A DNA stretch of 64,000 nt. Origin: Paramecium octaurelia (lineage: Eukaryota > Ciliophora > Oligohymenophorea > Peniculida > Parameciidae). Shown here piece after piece: positions 25,987 through 47,200 of this stretch. The stretch spans positions 108,744 to 172,743 of the forward strand of contig CAJJDP010000112.1 in NCBI GenBank assembly GCA_905182995.1, written 5' to 3'. Position 1 is the stretch's first letter, and each line of letters opens with the position of its first letter. A program made the translations under genes and the position numbers. Under the pieces are notes generated by a model. The model did not search any database and was not told where the DNA came from. It saw only the letters and a list, made by a program, of their open reading frames with translations.

Positions 25987-27040
25987 ATGCAAATCATAGG
26001 AAAAATCCCTGTAGAGTTGAACAAAACCTTGGATGAGAATTATGCAATGATCAAGGAACTATGTAAAATTGAAATGTGCAACTAAATGATAGATAGTTTA
26101 TTGGATCAAGTAATTTGAAATTAATATCATTAGAAACAAGAACCTCATATACGATTACAATTTCTATACAATATTCGATAATGGGATTAGAATTTATGCT
26201 TGTCTGATTTATGCATCAACTAATTGGAGATTAACATAACCAACAATATCAAATATGTATTCAAATTACATTATGATAGAGTACGGGTAATCACTAGAAC
26301 AAATACTGAAATAAACAAATTTGATGAATATGAAATAGATATAGCATTCTTGTGAATTTATGAGACCTATTCCAATGATAGTTACTCATTAGAGTTTGGA
26401 ATATTTTACGTTGGATTCCACTCATATGACCATTTGGGATTACAATGTAACTCCTTAAATGAGGTTTCGATATTTACTGTCTTAAGCTTAGTGTACGAAA
26501 CTCTAATAAGGTGATCATCAACAGATTTTGAATCTATTCAAACCAGAATATAAGATTGATGGGAATCAATTTAAACTTTTGGTTGAATAGAATCCATAAT
26601 TAGTTAGTGATCTTATTAAGAAATTGCATCAATTGGGCATTAATGCTCATGAGTATGATTGAAAATGATTACTTAGATATTTGGACTAGTTAATTTAGAT
26701 AAAGATCAGTATTCAGGCCTTAGAATTAGTAAATTAATTATCAAAGAGCATAAGTCTGCCAGATCAATTTCTTAACGTGTTCATAACCAAATGTATAGCG
26801 AATTGTGAAGAATTCAAGAATGTAAGTATAGCAGGATTGATTATTTAGAATCAACCTTAATAATTGGCTCGATAAGTGAGATTGGTGTCAGTGTTCATCA
26901 GAACTTTGATAAAGTAGAAGGCATTTGATCCAAAGAAAATATATGTCTAATTACAAGGGTTTTGCTTAGAGTTTTCATCAATTCTGGAGGCGACTCAATT
27001 ATTTAAAACTATAAAAAATTCAGTTCAAGAATAATAATGA
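25987..27040 (+). CDS. CNOT11: CCR4-NOT complex subunit 11 (CNOT11 family)
   Basis: Introns of 24, 25, 24 and 27 nt give exactly 317 residues. The C-terminal half matches the CNOT11 conserved domain: FMRPIPM, then LFKPEYKI, LVEQNPQLVSDLIKKL, ALELVNQLSKSISLPDQFLN, CIANCEEF, RQVRLVSVFIRTLI and VQLQGFCLEFSSILEATQLF. In other eukaryotes this subunit binds NOT10 and anchors to NOT1 in the mRNA deadenylase complex. The N-terminal half is less conserved and helical. The first intron donor sits right after LLDQ. It is followed 42 bp later by the polymerase epsilon gene on the same strand, but a shared transcript is not indicated. Confidence 0.85.
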
Positions 27041-27082
27041 GATATATATATAAATATACATACCGCCAAATATTAATTAAAT

Positions 27083-33832
<6,750 letters not shown>

Positions 33833-34150
33833 TTTTCAAATTATTGTTATAATATGTGTTATTTTTATTATATATTATTTTAAATTAAAAAAATCACTGC
33901 TTTAAAGCTTAAATTATATGTTTTACATCAATTCAAATATAGAGATATTGATAAAAGAAATAAAATTATTTTTTGTTTTTTTTCAACTGATAATTTGAGT
34001 CTCTTAAGATAATAATCTACCGAATTTATAAATTTATTCAAATCCGATTTAAATTTGATTAATATGGAGGTGTTTACTATTTAGAATTTATGTTTATAGG
34101 TCATTCGTTGAATTTAAGATAAATTGCTGAAATGATTACATTCCTTTTTT
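33833..34150. other. AT-rich spacer with no gene seen
   Basis: Frames here are short and interrupted by TGA in every phase. Nothing resembles a tRNA, a repeat or a regulatory motif beyond general AT richness. Confidence 0.6.
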
Positions 34151-35240
34151 GATAAGTATTTTAAATTTCAAAACCTACTTAAATAATATGTTTATAAAAA
34201 TTAGTGAATTTAGAAAAAGATGCCTGGACTGAATAAGGATTTAAAAAGAAGAAAATTTAAAGTAATAACTATTAGTATATAATTGTGAATTTAAAATCCA
34301 AATTATATGGCTACGATTATGAGTCCTTTCACTACGCTTATCATCTTATGGTACTACATTAGAATCTGATAATGGCTATTATTCTTTATTTATTAAACAT
34401 TACATACTTGTACAGGATAATTAATTTCAAAATTAGTAAAAAGAAAAAGTCAGATGATTAGCTCAATAAGAAGTTTAGAAAATATTGAATTTTGATTTGC
34501 TGATTGCTTTGTTTTGGAATAGTTTATGAATATTGAAGATTTTTAAGATTAAAGTATTGCATTAGATTATAAACAACAATTGATTTAAAAGAGGAATGTG
34601 AAAATGTTGATATTTTAGATAAATGGGGGTTCGGATAGATATTCAGTTGAGTATTAGTTCATGAATTCTAATTTTTTGAATTAGGCAAGATATTTAATAG
34701 AAATTATTTATATTAAGAGGAAATCTTAAATGATGAAAATCTTTAGCATCAAGATATATTTAATTGTTAGTCAGTGGTCGAGAAATTTTTAATACTGTAA
34801 GTATATTTATTTTCTATGTTATAGAAGCTTAGAAAAAGTAAAAATTATAGTTAAGAGTTTAATATTGATGGGATTTATATATGTAAGATCCAATGTATTT
34901 CTATTAATAGTCAAAAAACAGAATTGAAAGAACTATTTAAAAATTCCGAAAATTAAGCTTGTTTTGAAAAAAATAAATTGATAAAGTATAGGGAAATTGA
35001 ACATTAATAGATAAAAATCATCCAGATAGAATTAGCAAGATTACATAGAAAAATTCAATTAAAATTTTTAAACCTTATAACAATATAAACTAATGAAATT
35101 ATAAACAATATTTACTTTCATTTATCTAGCATTTCATCTTTTAATTAAATTTCGATATCAGATTACTTAAATCAGCAGGTATTCTAATTCAAACATTAAA
35201 AAGCTCTTGATATCATTGGTTAATTAAGGTCTTTTAACAC
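34151..35240 (+). pseudogene. Possible decayed or unresolved gene
   Basis: Three long frames suggest coding: one with LVNLEKDAWTEQGFKKKK and KLYGYDYESFHYAYHL up to about 34490, one with ADCFVLEQFMNIEDF to about 34930, and one with KIFNRNYLYQEEILNDENL. They are interrupted by TGA and do not join by the small introns that work elsewhere. Codon composition resembles the flanking genes. A relic left by the whole-genome duplications of this lineage is one explanation, and misread sequence is another. No domain was recognised. Confidence 0.3.
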
Positions 35241-35548
35241 CAAAGGTATCTCCTCGAATTGAATATAAACCATAAACTCCAGTTGATATTATTTATAAAT
35301 TGGAGGTATTATCAATCATCTATTCATTATCGGTTTCTTAAAAAGGATAATAAAGAGTATTTAAATTACTATTTTGGCGTAATTCATCATATAAAATAAC
35401 ATTTCACCACAATATAACAATTCAAGTACTAGTTTGCTGCTTCTAAAAAACTATTGATACTTGAATATTGAAAACATCAAAATAACATTAGTTTCAAGAA
35501 ATTAATTTTTCATATGTTATCGGTCAATAAATATTTCATTAAATTCAT
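35241..35548. other. AT-rich spacer
   Basis: A mostly non-coding stretch before a small minus-strand gene. Only short frames were seen and no RNA-like fold was noticed by eye. Confidence 0.5.
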
Positions 35549-35758
35549 TCAAATGCATAAGGCTACAATTTTATCAATAATCTGATCTTTTTCCTTTTTC
35601 TTCCTTTTTGATCCTTTGATTTACATTTTTTTCAATTTCTTATTGATCTTCTTGATTTCTACCTTTGGATAACTATCATCTTTTTCTTTATAGGCCCAAT
35701 AATCAATCAGAAGATTACCTTAATAAACCTCGTAAGCCTTGTATTCGAACTGATTCAT
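35549..35758 (-). CDS. Possible small lysine-rich protein (69 aa)
   Basis: A 69-codon minus-strand frame beginning MNQFEYKAYEVYQGNLLIDYW. Basic helix follows (VEIKKINKKLKKMQIKGSKRKKKEK) and TGA comes after KIVALCI. The folded-looking first half with a nuclear-type basic stretch is more protein-like than most short frames in this region. No homologue is recognised. An additional 3' exon cannot be excluded. Confidence 0.45.
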
Positions 35759-36147
35759 CTTTCTATTCTAAAAATTATTAATTATTTTACGATTAGGAAG
35801 TTAAAGAATTATTTATTAGAATAATGAATAATGTTTGTTATATATCCAATTATAATGAATATTTAGTATAATTTAACTTGTTCAAGAAAGGAGAAGGATG
35901 ATTATGTCAAATGCTTATTTCAAAAATACATAGAAAAATGAAGGATGAAGTAAATGTGATATTTAAAATCAATTTTTTTTTAAAAATAAATATTGAAAAT
36001 CAGAGATTAATTGCTTACTTGAATAATTTTGTAGTTACTTTAAGATTCTAAACATAACAAATGCTCAAGGAAATCTGAAAAGTTAATTTGCAAGAAATCA
36101 TGATCAAATAATAATATATTAAATTATATTATACAAATTTCAAATGC
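35759..36147. other. AT-rich spacer
   Basis: No coding frame of useful length on either strand. It lies between the promoter side of the small gene at 35758 and the 3' end of the coiled-coil gene at 36148. Confidence 0.5.
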
Positions 36148-37932
36148 TCATTTATAAAAATTAAATTAATTATTAAAAGAACCCTTCGGCGATTATAAGA
36201 ATTGCTATTAATTCGGAAAGATTTAGTCTGGGGAATATGGCATACGAAGTGTATTCAGCTATTTATTGAATGATTAACTCTACAATTCAGTTTCTAAATT
36301 TCTAATACGATTGTCTTATTAGATTAATTATTCCTACATAGATGTAAAGTATTACTCTTAATTTAGTAACTTCAAATTCTAATTAGTTATTTCTATCTTA
36401 GAGCATCTAATTTTACAACTTTATTTAATGATTTTCTATATAAATAAAATTATTTTTTACCCAAACTTATGGTATCGACTTATTTCTCATATAAAATTAA
36501 ATCATTGTGCATTTCTTTCATTTTTGTAAAATTATTATTCAACTCATTTTTATTTAAAGAGTCATTTTGAGAGTATTATTCAAGTTAGCTTTTTAATGTT
36601 TAATTTTGTTGGTCTAAAGTAAAAATGATAGCATCTCTTTTTTATAATTCACCTTCCATGAGCTAAATTTAATTTTATTATTAATCCAAAATTGTTTTCA
36701 TCTCTATCTATTTATGTTGTGCTTGATTTATGCTTTGATCTAAATTTCCTTGTTTCTTTTTCAATTCTTATTCAAGGAATTGGCATTAATGAATCAATTA
36801 ATCCTTGTATTTTTGTAATTGCTAAATTTGATCAGATTGTTTTTTTATTTCCTATTCAGCATTGGCAAGTTTCTATTATAGACTTATAAATTCCTATTTG
36901 CCATTCTTCAAAGTCATTGCTAATTTTTCTATTTCTTTCTATTCTAATTAAATTAAAGACTAATTAATTACATAATAAATTTTATTGGTTAAGATTTTGA
37001 ATAGACTCCTCTAATTTCAATACTTAATTTTTTGTAGTGTAAAGTTCTTTTTCTTTATTTTCTAATTACTTGACTTATTATTTTTGTAATTCAATTTGAT
37101 GTGCCGAATTAGCAAGAGTTTTCTAATAAGAAGCCACTTATCCTTAGAGCTCAGTAATTTGTAAAGTTGCTCTATGCAATTAATCATTTGAATTTTCTTG
37201 TTATTTTTTGAGTTCGAAATTTAACATGTCCAAAGTTGTTTTCATTTTTTTATTATCTAAATACAGTTATTCTTATTGTTCTCGATGCTATTCAATTTTA
37301 ACATCCTTTTCTCTCAATTATTATTTATATGTTTCAATGTATTCCTTTAAATTACTATTTTCATGTTCAGCGGAATTAAGATAGACCAGTTACCTTTTTT
37401 AATCTTAGACTTGATCTTGAAGATCTTTGATTTATTTATTTAGTTCATTGGATTTAGAGGACAAAAGATTGTAATCTTCTAACTTTTTTTAAATCTTGTC
37501 CATTTCAGCTAATTTATATTGGCATTCTTGAAGAGCTTCCTATTTTCTTCGAACTTCTGATTTCAACTTAACAATCATTTCCTCTTAATAATCAAATTTG
37601 GCTTTGAGTTCTTGCTCAATCGACTTTTGGCTTTTAAATGATTATCTAAAGGATTAGATGGAAAACTGAATACAATTCAGATTGAAGTTAGTCGATAACT
37701 TTTTTTTGTTGTAAATTCTCATTCTATAGCTTTCTCACTTGTGATCTAGGTAGCTTAATTGTGTTACTTTAAGTCTTCTCCTTCTTCCATAAGAAACTAT
37801 TGCTTTTCAAGAAGCATCTGTTCTTAAGGATTTATTTAGTTAATATTGTAATTCGACCTAAAGGACTAATCCTTTTGGGATTGGTTTGATTTTATTCTAA
37901 ATGAGTAAAAATAATTTACGATTATCTGTCAT
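36148..37932 (-). CDS. Long coiled-coil protein
   Basis: Introns of 23 and 28 nt close the model exactly at 577 residues. A short basic start (NPKRISPLGR, RSQVRKLQNENLQQKK) is followed by about 450 residues of nearly unbroken heptad-like helix (for example KLKSEVRRKQEALQECQYKL). A proline-containing tail follows (RMPYSPDQIF, SPKGSFNN). Coiled-coil proteins of this kind are common in basal bodies and the ciliate cortex, but no orthologue is named. An alternative start at 38179, without the first intron, adds about 90 residues, so the N-terminus is uncertain. Confidence 0.7.
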
Positions 37933-38218
37933 TTTCCATTGTTTGGGGATGTAAACTAATGGGGATAGAGATGAAAAAATTACAGATTGGCTGGCAGTAA
38001 CGTATTGAATGGTTGAGGAACTGGAGTGGGTTATTAATTTGTATTATTGTCTTTTGGTCTTGAAAGAGGACTGGGAGATGGAATGTCTTTCTCTTTCTGA
38101 TATTCATTTTATGCAACGTTTTGATAGGAAAGCATTTATAATTACGCACAAATTTATTACAAAAATTTCTAATTTTCATTTACAAGAAAGGAGCGAAATT
38201 CATTATTAATTTAATTAA
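37933..38218. promoter_or_regulatory. Shared upstream region of divergent genes, with frames open on both strands
   Basis: The start codons of the coiled-coil gene (minus) and the TRRAP-like gene (plus) are 286 bp apart. Both coding frames stay open backwards across much of the gap, and the base composition is less AT-rich than other spacers. Either gene could start further upstream, or this is a bidirectional promoter. No defined motif is claimed. Confidence 0.4.
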
Positions 38219-41200
38219 ATGTCTTAAATTGACCCTGCCTATTTCGAAAGGCTCAAAGAATAGCTTAACAACCTAAACAACAACAATGAGAGCTTCACAG
38301 AAAGAAATATCTTTGAAATTCGAGAACGTTTAGGCCGTATTTCAGAGGAAGTACATCAAGAAAGAAATAGGGACAGCAATCATGTATTCAATATATATAA
38401 TTACTTATAGCAGGCCCTTCAAAATAATTAGAAAATTTTTGTGGACAGTTGTTTGAACTTTATAGTATATGTCCTTCAACATGTTGAACCTTAGACAACT
38501 CGAAACACAAAATTTTTAATCAGAGCTGGCATCTTGGATTTATTATAGAAAAAGATTCTCTTATAACATATGACATTTCAAGTTGTCGAATAAATGACTA
38601 TAGTATTAGAAAAAGACAATGAAAATAATGCAGCTGTAGCCATCCGCATAATTAATGATTTACTAAAATCGAATCAATAATAATCACATCAATACTAAAG
38701 ATCAAATACTCTATTTTCAGATTAGTTGTTATTGAAACTCTACTCTTTTTTTGAGTAGCGGATTGAATTCTTGGTTAAATTTAATAATGAGCTCAAGAAA
38801 TCTCAATATAAAAAACTTTTAGGAGATAATCAAAATAATCCTTTTTAGGATCAGAATTATGTTTTATAATCAGATATTGAAGATAAAAGAGAGAAAGACA
38901 TAAGGCTCAATATTTTTAGCTTATCTTTTGTAACTAACATACCAACATTTTTTATTTACACTATTTTTGTTCTAGACTCTATAGTGAAAGAAGAAGTAAT
39001 AATCATTCACTTATAATATAGACTAAAACCCAAATGAGAGAGATCTTGAAGAGAGCCCTGAAAACAATGAACTAAGTGATCAATGAAACCAATTTCTAAG
39101 ACTTACTGTAGAAAGTCCCAAGAAATATAGTGTAGGAACTTTTTAATGCCTATTCTAAATTCTTATAATTGCTTGCTCTTACTATTAAAAGGGATGAGAA
39201 TCAAATGCAACCCCAATCAAGAATTATTAAGGATATTTCAGACACAATTAAATTAGACTCAGTGGTTGCCACCATCATTAAAACACTCAAGCATTGTCCT
39301 GTAGACATAATGCACCTAAGGATTGATATCAGTAATCGTTTGAAACAATCTATAATTTAAAAAAGAGATACCATATAATAAAATGATATGACTGATAAAA
39401 TTAATGAAATAAATGCTAATGTGGCTGAATTGATTGATGAAGAAACAATTGTTGGTAAGAATCTAAAAATTCCACCCTATCAAAAGACCAGCATTTATCA
39501 AAATTGGTTAGATATTGTTAAACATGTAGTATAAAGCTATCTTCCTAAGTGTGAGTAATAAAATTAGCAACCTACTAACTTAGAGAAAATGCAAAGTGAT
39601 TTCATAAATAATTAGACATATATGGAAAAGATTTTCAATACCATTTTTAAAGTATTATTTGATTCTTCCTTGCAAATATCCATTCATGAGAAGGCTTTAG
39701 ATTTAATCAAAGTCTTCTTGGACTTATTTACTAAATAATAAAACAACTATTTTATTGATAGGAATTTACTCTAATATTACATTGATTAACCTCAACAACA
39801 ACAATAATAAAATGATTCGATTTTCAAGGAAGTGACAACGCATAGTCCAAAGTATAAATTATTGGATAGATTATTTCAGATGATTGGAATGAAATTAGCT
39901 TAAATTAGAAAGCAAATCTAATAAATAAAAGAAATGTTAAACAGAACCTAGAAATGGGGAATTATCAAAAAAACCACTTCATAAACAAATGTTTCATCTC
40001 TTCCTTGTAATAACGAACCCTTGAATGAAAGGTACATAAGTCAATTGGAATAGTATATTAAGGAGAATGAAATTGATATTGATTAAAATCTCATTACTTT
40101 ATAAGATTAAGCAGCTACTCAAGTTTATACCTATGAAGATGAGGAGGAGTATTAAGTTAATTCAATCAGCATCAATACATATAGTTAATTTATTGAATTT
40201 GCTAAGGAAGTGAAATCAAAGATATTTGATCAACTGAATGATATCCTATAGAAGTTACTTATTTTTGTGGCCTCAACAAACAAGGAAATAGTAGCTAAAT
40301 ATAAAAATAGACAAAATGGTTAAATCTCATAAAGACTAGCCCCTTTAATTTAAGCAACAAATGAATCCAGACCTTATTTGAGTAATCTGTAATGTCATTA
40401 TATGTCAAAGATAATGAAAAATGGGTTGATAATATTTGATGAATTGCATGATCATCAAAGAAACCACTTTGAAATTTTGGATTATAAAAAGAAAACTATT
40501 CCTTAATTTATGCAATTCTTTATTTAATTTCAAGATCCTATAAATTTTAAGAACATTTTTGAACCTAATTCCAAATTATTGTTAAAGATTTCAGTCAACT
40601 TAATAAAGACATGTCCAGAAACACATTGTCTCCCGTTATTATTGCAGGATCATTTACAGATATTGAATCATCCAGATAACTAATCTTAACCTAAATTATC
40701 AGTGAAGTATTACATAGAATTTTTATTGAATTTGTATTTGAGAGAATTGCAAACAACTCCAGAATTGCCATCTAGATTTGGATATTGTAGAGGTGGCTAA
40801 TTGATACAAATGAGCAATCACAAAGTCTAAAATGTATCATAAAAAGATTAAGATGAATACATTTCATTGATATAGAAATTGCTCAGAATTCCCATAAGAT
40901 TATTTCCGAGAGTGAAATGCTAATAAAATGAAGAACCAATAGTAAAACCATTGCTAAAATAATTAATATTATTTTTTGTTAAGAAATCACATGAAACATA
41001 TTATCCAATTGACTTTTTAGGATTGCTGTTATCGTTAGTTAAGAGAATATAGAATAATGACTAGGGGGAGGGGTTATCTAAATATTTTCAATAATTATGT
41101 GATAAATATGATCGAAATGACCGATAATAGATGGCTTAAAGACAATAATATGAGATATATCATAAATTAAATTTGAGTGGAGTCAATATTGTTTTGAACA

Positions 41201-44200
41201 TGTTTGAACTATTTTAAACTGGAATAGTGGAGATATAGGATATTGTTGCAGAAGTGATAGCTAATTTTCCATTACAAAAAACAATGCAAATCAATTTGGC
41301 AAAACAGTATCCAGTTTTTGCTTAATGTTTGTTTAGAGCCTTGCATAATATATCTACAATTGAAAATTAAGTAATTCAAAAAACATTAATGTTATTGGAG
41401 AATATTGTAACTAATTTGAGTATGGAAGAGATGAGAGAATTCTTTGGGGATCTGCTTTAGCCATTCATTGAGAAACTGCTTACTTTTCCATCAGAATATA
41501 AGATGGCAGACATCTATTCTAAATAAGTAAATTTATTTTTGGATCCTTCATTCAAATCCTTAAAAATTCTATCAAAGTTGGGTGCTTTGGTACGAAAATC
41601 AGAGTGGCCAATTGAAATCAAAAGAACTCATACTGATAACCCATTTGTTAGAAATCAATATTTGGAAGTGCAAATAGAGGGATTATAAACTAATTTGAAG
41701 ATCAACCTTTCTGAAACAGTAAGATGCGCAGTGGAGATCCTTCAGAACTTTTTGGAATAGCAGTTGGCTACATATTTGTTTAAACAATCTTCAATTTAAC
41801 ACAGTTATTCAATTGTAAAGATGGTGTTGTTGGGGTATTACTAAATGCCTATTTAATTTGATCATGATTTATACAATTATCAAATACCAGAAGGTATGGC
41901 ATTGGACATGAGATTGCAATCAAGATCATGTGAGTAGGATCTATTGATGTATCAAGATGAGGAATTGATATCAGCAGTAACAAAGGTGTTTATTGGTTTG
42001 AGCAATTTCCACAATATCATATAGACTCTCACAACAGCCACATTCCACAAGCTAAAAGAAGATGTTGAGAATATTGTAACAACTCTATCTGAAATGTTCT
42101 TCATTCAATTAGCAGATGATCATTGTGAATAAATTCAATAACTTAAGGGAGCAAAGCCTGATTTAAATTCACTTTATGCCATGACGGAGGATATTGTAGC
42201 TAAATATTTGAGGGAGAAACCTCAATCGATTAAATGGCTTTCTCATCTCTTCAAAGGTTTAAATAAGAGGTATATGCTTACAGCAGAGGAGAATATGAAT
42301 TTTAAGGATTTCTACATTCAGTAACATGAGTTCATTTGGAATAAATTGCTTATGGGCAATTGTCTCAAAAAGTATAAGAAAATACTGGATAATCATTTAA
42401 AAAAAAACAATGAAAATATGGCCTGGGCTTATGATGTCTATTATACAGTAGTTATTCGTTTGTTTGAAGAGTTTGTGTATGAGAAGTTTGGAAAGTAGAC
42501 TCAACTATAGAAGGAAGATGATCGTCGTCGAAAAATACAGATAGTTTAATGTAATTATTTAATAAGAAATATTCTTAGCTTATGGAGGAACCATGATTCC
42601 ATCTGAAGGATTGAATTGCAGATCAATTTCAATTGAATTACTTACTGAAATCCAGAATCTTAGACCAAAATTTAAAGATTACTACACATCAAATCAAATC
42701 TTAGGTTTGCCATATATTCCTGATCAAAGAATTGTAGAATGCTCGTTTATTTTACTAAGACAATTATCTGAAACCATAAGAGTAGTATCATAATAGCTTA
42801 CTAAGCATTTGTTATTCTAAACATTGAATTAGTTGATTGAGAATCTAAATTGTGATCATTCAAAATATCCTCATTCTCATTAGAGTACTCTAATATTATC
42901 AAAAAAATTAAGGGAGTTTGTTAAGGTCATTACAGAAAACTGTCTTACTTTCAAAAAGTCTTTGTTGCAGATTTGCACTGAATTATTCGATCACATTATC
43001 ACCAATTATTATTAGGGCAACGCTGGTCCCCTATTTTACATGAATATTGGAGATGAAATGAACCCGAGATTCGACGAATAAATCAAACCCATCCCCTTAG
43101 ATGAGTTCACTGGAGCAAACTAATCCTAATTGTATTGGGTTAATATAGACTATTCTGAAATACCTACTTCTCCATATACTCAAAATACAGTCTTAAGAGA
43201 ATTAGTCTTAATCATTAAGCAATTATGTGAAGAACAGAAAATGTCGGACATGACAGCTTAGAGATATGCCAACGGTTTCAGAATATTGTCTTACCTTTTA
43301 TAAAAATAAGGCAAGTTTGAGTCTGTATAATATCATTTGTTTAAAGTTGCGCAATTTGAAAATGACCCATCCTTGATACCATGTATTGAGGACTACGTTT
43401 AATAATCTTTTAAAATTATACAATAAAACGAAGAAACTTATTATAAGCAATCTAAACTGATTCTTACAAATGATGATTATCCCTAGTAGAGTGCTGTGAT
43501 TAATGTGTCCCACGGATTGGATGACTTGGAATTCAAAATCAATATTGAGGACATTGATTTTGAAGTCAAGTGGTAAAGTTTCATGGTTGTTGCAGTTTAT
43601 GGTTTCTTGAAATCTATGGCTACTGTCAACTATATATATCTCATTCAAAAACACCTTCAGAAAAATATCGATAAAAATCAAACAGTAAAGCCAGTTATAT
43701 TAGCGATGAAATTCAAGATTGTCGAGATTCTGTACGAAGGACTCTTGAGAGTGGAATCCAGTATCAGATAGGCAGGTTATAGATATCTTTAGGACTTATT
43801 ATAATAGGAAGGCATTTCAAATGACAAGACTCTATTTGAAAACGATGAGCGATTGAAAAAAGTCATGAAACCATTACTTACATGTGTGTAGTCAGACATC
43901 TTTCATTACATTCCTTCGTTTTTAAAGTCCTTAAAACTTATATTGAAAATATTTAGTAAGGTTTTCCATAAGGCATTGTCCGATAAATTGTAAGCACATC
44001 TTACTAAGATAGTTTAAGACAACCACCAATAAACCTTAAATCCTAATGGTTTATATTGTACTACAATGGAATGGCTTTAAAATTAATCACAAGAATCCTT
44101 AAACTTTTAGATGAGTATTACATCTGGATTGTTGAAATTATTTTAGCATCTAACATCATAACTAACTAATCCAACCATTGGAGCTAATAATATTAATATT

Positions 44201-47200
44201 GTATAGAAAATAATTACGGATACTAATAATCTAAGAAGAAACTATGTTTTCAAAGTATCACAAATGTAACTAAATCAATCAATCGATAAGCCTTTGGTTA
44301 AATTCTTAAACACTCTAGCTGCCAATTACTTTGATGTCTTCTAATCCTCTTACAATTTAGGATAAATCTAATAATTTTAAAAACAATTGGAAGGAGTGAG
44401 TCAATTACTAGCTAATCAAACTCCTATTAAAGGCCTCTGGGAAAATTTAAGGGAACGTCTTCAATATATTAAAACTGTCAGACAAGTTATTTCGGAGCCA
44501 ACAGCATTCCCTTTGAGAGAGAAACTATGCAGAGAGAAGAGTTAATTGGCTTTGAAGATGGAGCGATTCAATAAAATCATTGAAGACCTGAGTTCTTCAT
44601 TAGAAAAAGGCTTAATGAACGTTTAAACTGTGCTGTCTCCTGAGTTATAACAATCTTTCCATTAATCTTACATATAAAAATTGATTAATGTGATAAGCGA
44701 AATCAAAATAGAGATTGTTTAATTTGGTTTTTAATTATGTAAGAGAAATCCTTCATGTTTGAAGAAGAATAATTATTTCTTGGAGAATTGTATCTTGAAT
44801 AATATTAAGGATCTTTTGGAGAAGCAGAAACAAAATAATCAGAATAGGAAAGTGCAATAAAGTCAATTATAATAAGCATACAATCAATTGATACTTTCCA
44901 ATCAGCAAATCAATAGTCTTTTGAATAGACATTGCAGCATGTTAAAACAATTCATTTCATAGAATGAAGACAGCAAATTAGCTATTTAAGGAATGCTGAG
45001 ATTGATTCTGTATTCAACACAAGATAAGGTTAAGAAGTGGGTAATGAATGTAGCTATGAATAAGTCAATATCTTTGAGAAAAAGAATCATTGAAATATGG
45101 ATGGATAATTTCAAATTTTCTGAGGATGATCAATAAAATTAGGTTCAAATGATTACTGGATATCATGTAATTTATCCTATTTTATTCCATTCTAATTAAA
45201 GAAATGATTTAAGTCAAATAAGTCAATTGTCTTTGTTTTAGAGGATGAAAGAGATTAATGATGACTTCTTTAAGTATTATGGCAAAATATTGAGTGATAT
45301 TGAGCATCATTGTCCTATGAATTTTACTTACAAATTGCCTAATAATAACTTAACAGCTAAATTGTCAGATGTGAATCATTATTACAAGTCCTCAGTGATA
45401 GATATGCTCTAAATTAGTTCATACTTATTATGCTTTTAAGAACAACAATTGCCATCAGACTTAAAGATGTCTTTCTTGTAATTTGGATATGATATGATTA
45501 ATAAGTCAGATAAATTGGTGGCATTCCATGCTAATTTGTATTTTAGTAAATTCTTAAAAAAGATTGGATTGATCTAAAATGACCCAATATCAGTCAATAA
45601 GAGATATTTGAAAATATATAACAAAGCATTAAAGCAATTAGACGAGAGTGGTTAATCTGAATAGGAGTTATATAGTCTATGTAAGAAGATATTTAGTGTG
45701 GTTTTACCTTGGTTGGATTAAGTTGAAGTACAAGATCAAAAAGATTGGATTCAAGCAACTTAATAGCAATTGAAATAGGAATCATCGAATTTGGATTTTG
45801 AATCAGCCTAAAAGGTGAGTAGATTCTGGTCTATGTTTATAAAGAATCATAAAATATTTCACAAGCATCATGAATCATTCACAATCCATATCATAAATTC
45901 AATGTAACAGATTGGATTCTTCAATTAAAATTAATCACCTCAAGCTCCAATAATTATCAATAGTTATCAAAACTATAGAAGAATTGCATTGGATATGGCA
46001 TTTTTATAGGTGGAATGGAAGACAAAATTAATAAAGAATGACTTATTACAAAATAATACCAAGAAATTCCGTGATTCATTCTATCAAAGTGAAGCTTAAA
46101 ATCATGATGAGTCCTTGTCAAGTGAAATATACTAGTCCTTTTTTATAAAACAATCACTCAAAGCACACAACACAGAAGATGCTGAGCTATAAAAAAGAGC
46201 ATTATATTTATTGAAAAAGATATTGATAATTGCTCCTCTGACAAATCACAAGATGAATATGGAGACAGTAAAGAAGAACATTGTAAATCTGATGAATTCA
46301 ATAGTGGAACCTCAATAAGGGAATCAGAATTTGAGAATACTTCAATAATAACCTACTGCATACTTTAGATATTTCTTGATTGTATTGCATATCCTGACAA
46401 TTATTGCAGAGTTTTAACCATCCCTCAAAATAAGTTAACTGTACTAACCATATTTTGATATCATTTTCCAGATGAATCTATTGCCAGACTAACTACAATA
46501 TTAAGTACCACCCAGACTAAATGCAGGCAGGATTCCTCCTACTCAGCCTAGACAACAACCTCCACAGGCCAGGATTCAATATCCTTAACCTCCTGCAGAT
46601 AGAGGTCAACAACATCAGAATGCTTTGACTCAAGATCATGCTCAGCTGGTCTTCTTAATTTTTAATATATTCAGAAAACTACTGAAGAATGCGAAGGAGA
46701 ATCAAAATGAAGAGAGTGATAAATTTTAGAATTCACTCTCAAATTGGGTCAAGGATGCTATACAACAACACCTTTAGATTAAGAAGAATAGCCAATAGTA
46801 AATGAACTAGTTTATGGGACCCAGAATTCCTACTTAAGCAATGAAAGTGAACATTTTATCAATCTTCTTATTGAAGTTGTTCTTCAATCATGATATCACC
46901 TATGTGAGACCTTTGATGCCTTCATTAAAGAGAATTGCTGAAATACTGATAGATTACTTGAAGTAGAAAGATAAGGGGGACTAATATTTGGACAATATGA
47001 GAAGATACACCATTCCTAAGAAATAGTTCAACATCAGGGAGAATGAGCAATGGGAGAATGATTCCTAGAAACAATACACTCATACAGATTTATCGTAGTA
47101 CATCAGCGATTTTGGATTGATGACAGATGACTTCCCATTTGGAGTCAAGAAAAGTGAGGAAATGCTCTATTTCCCAGAGGATTTCCCTGAGAATTAGAAG

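Noticed and set aside
43298-43681. 127-codon minus-strand frame
   Set aside because: The plus strand is continuous TRRAP-like coding sequence; no independent support.
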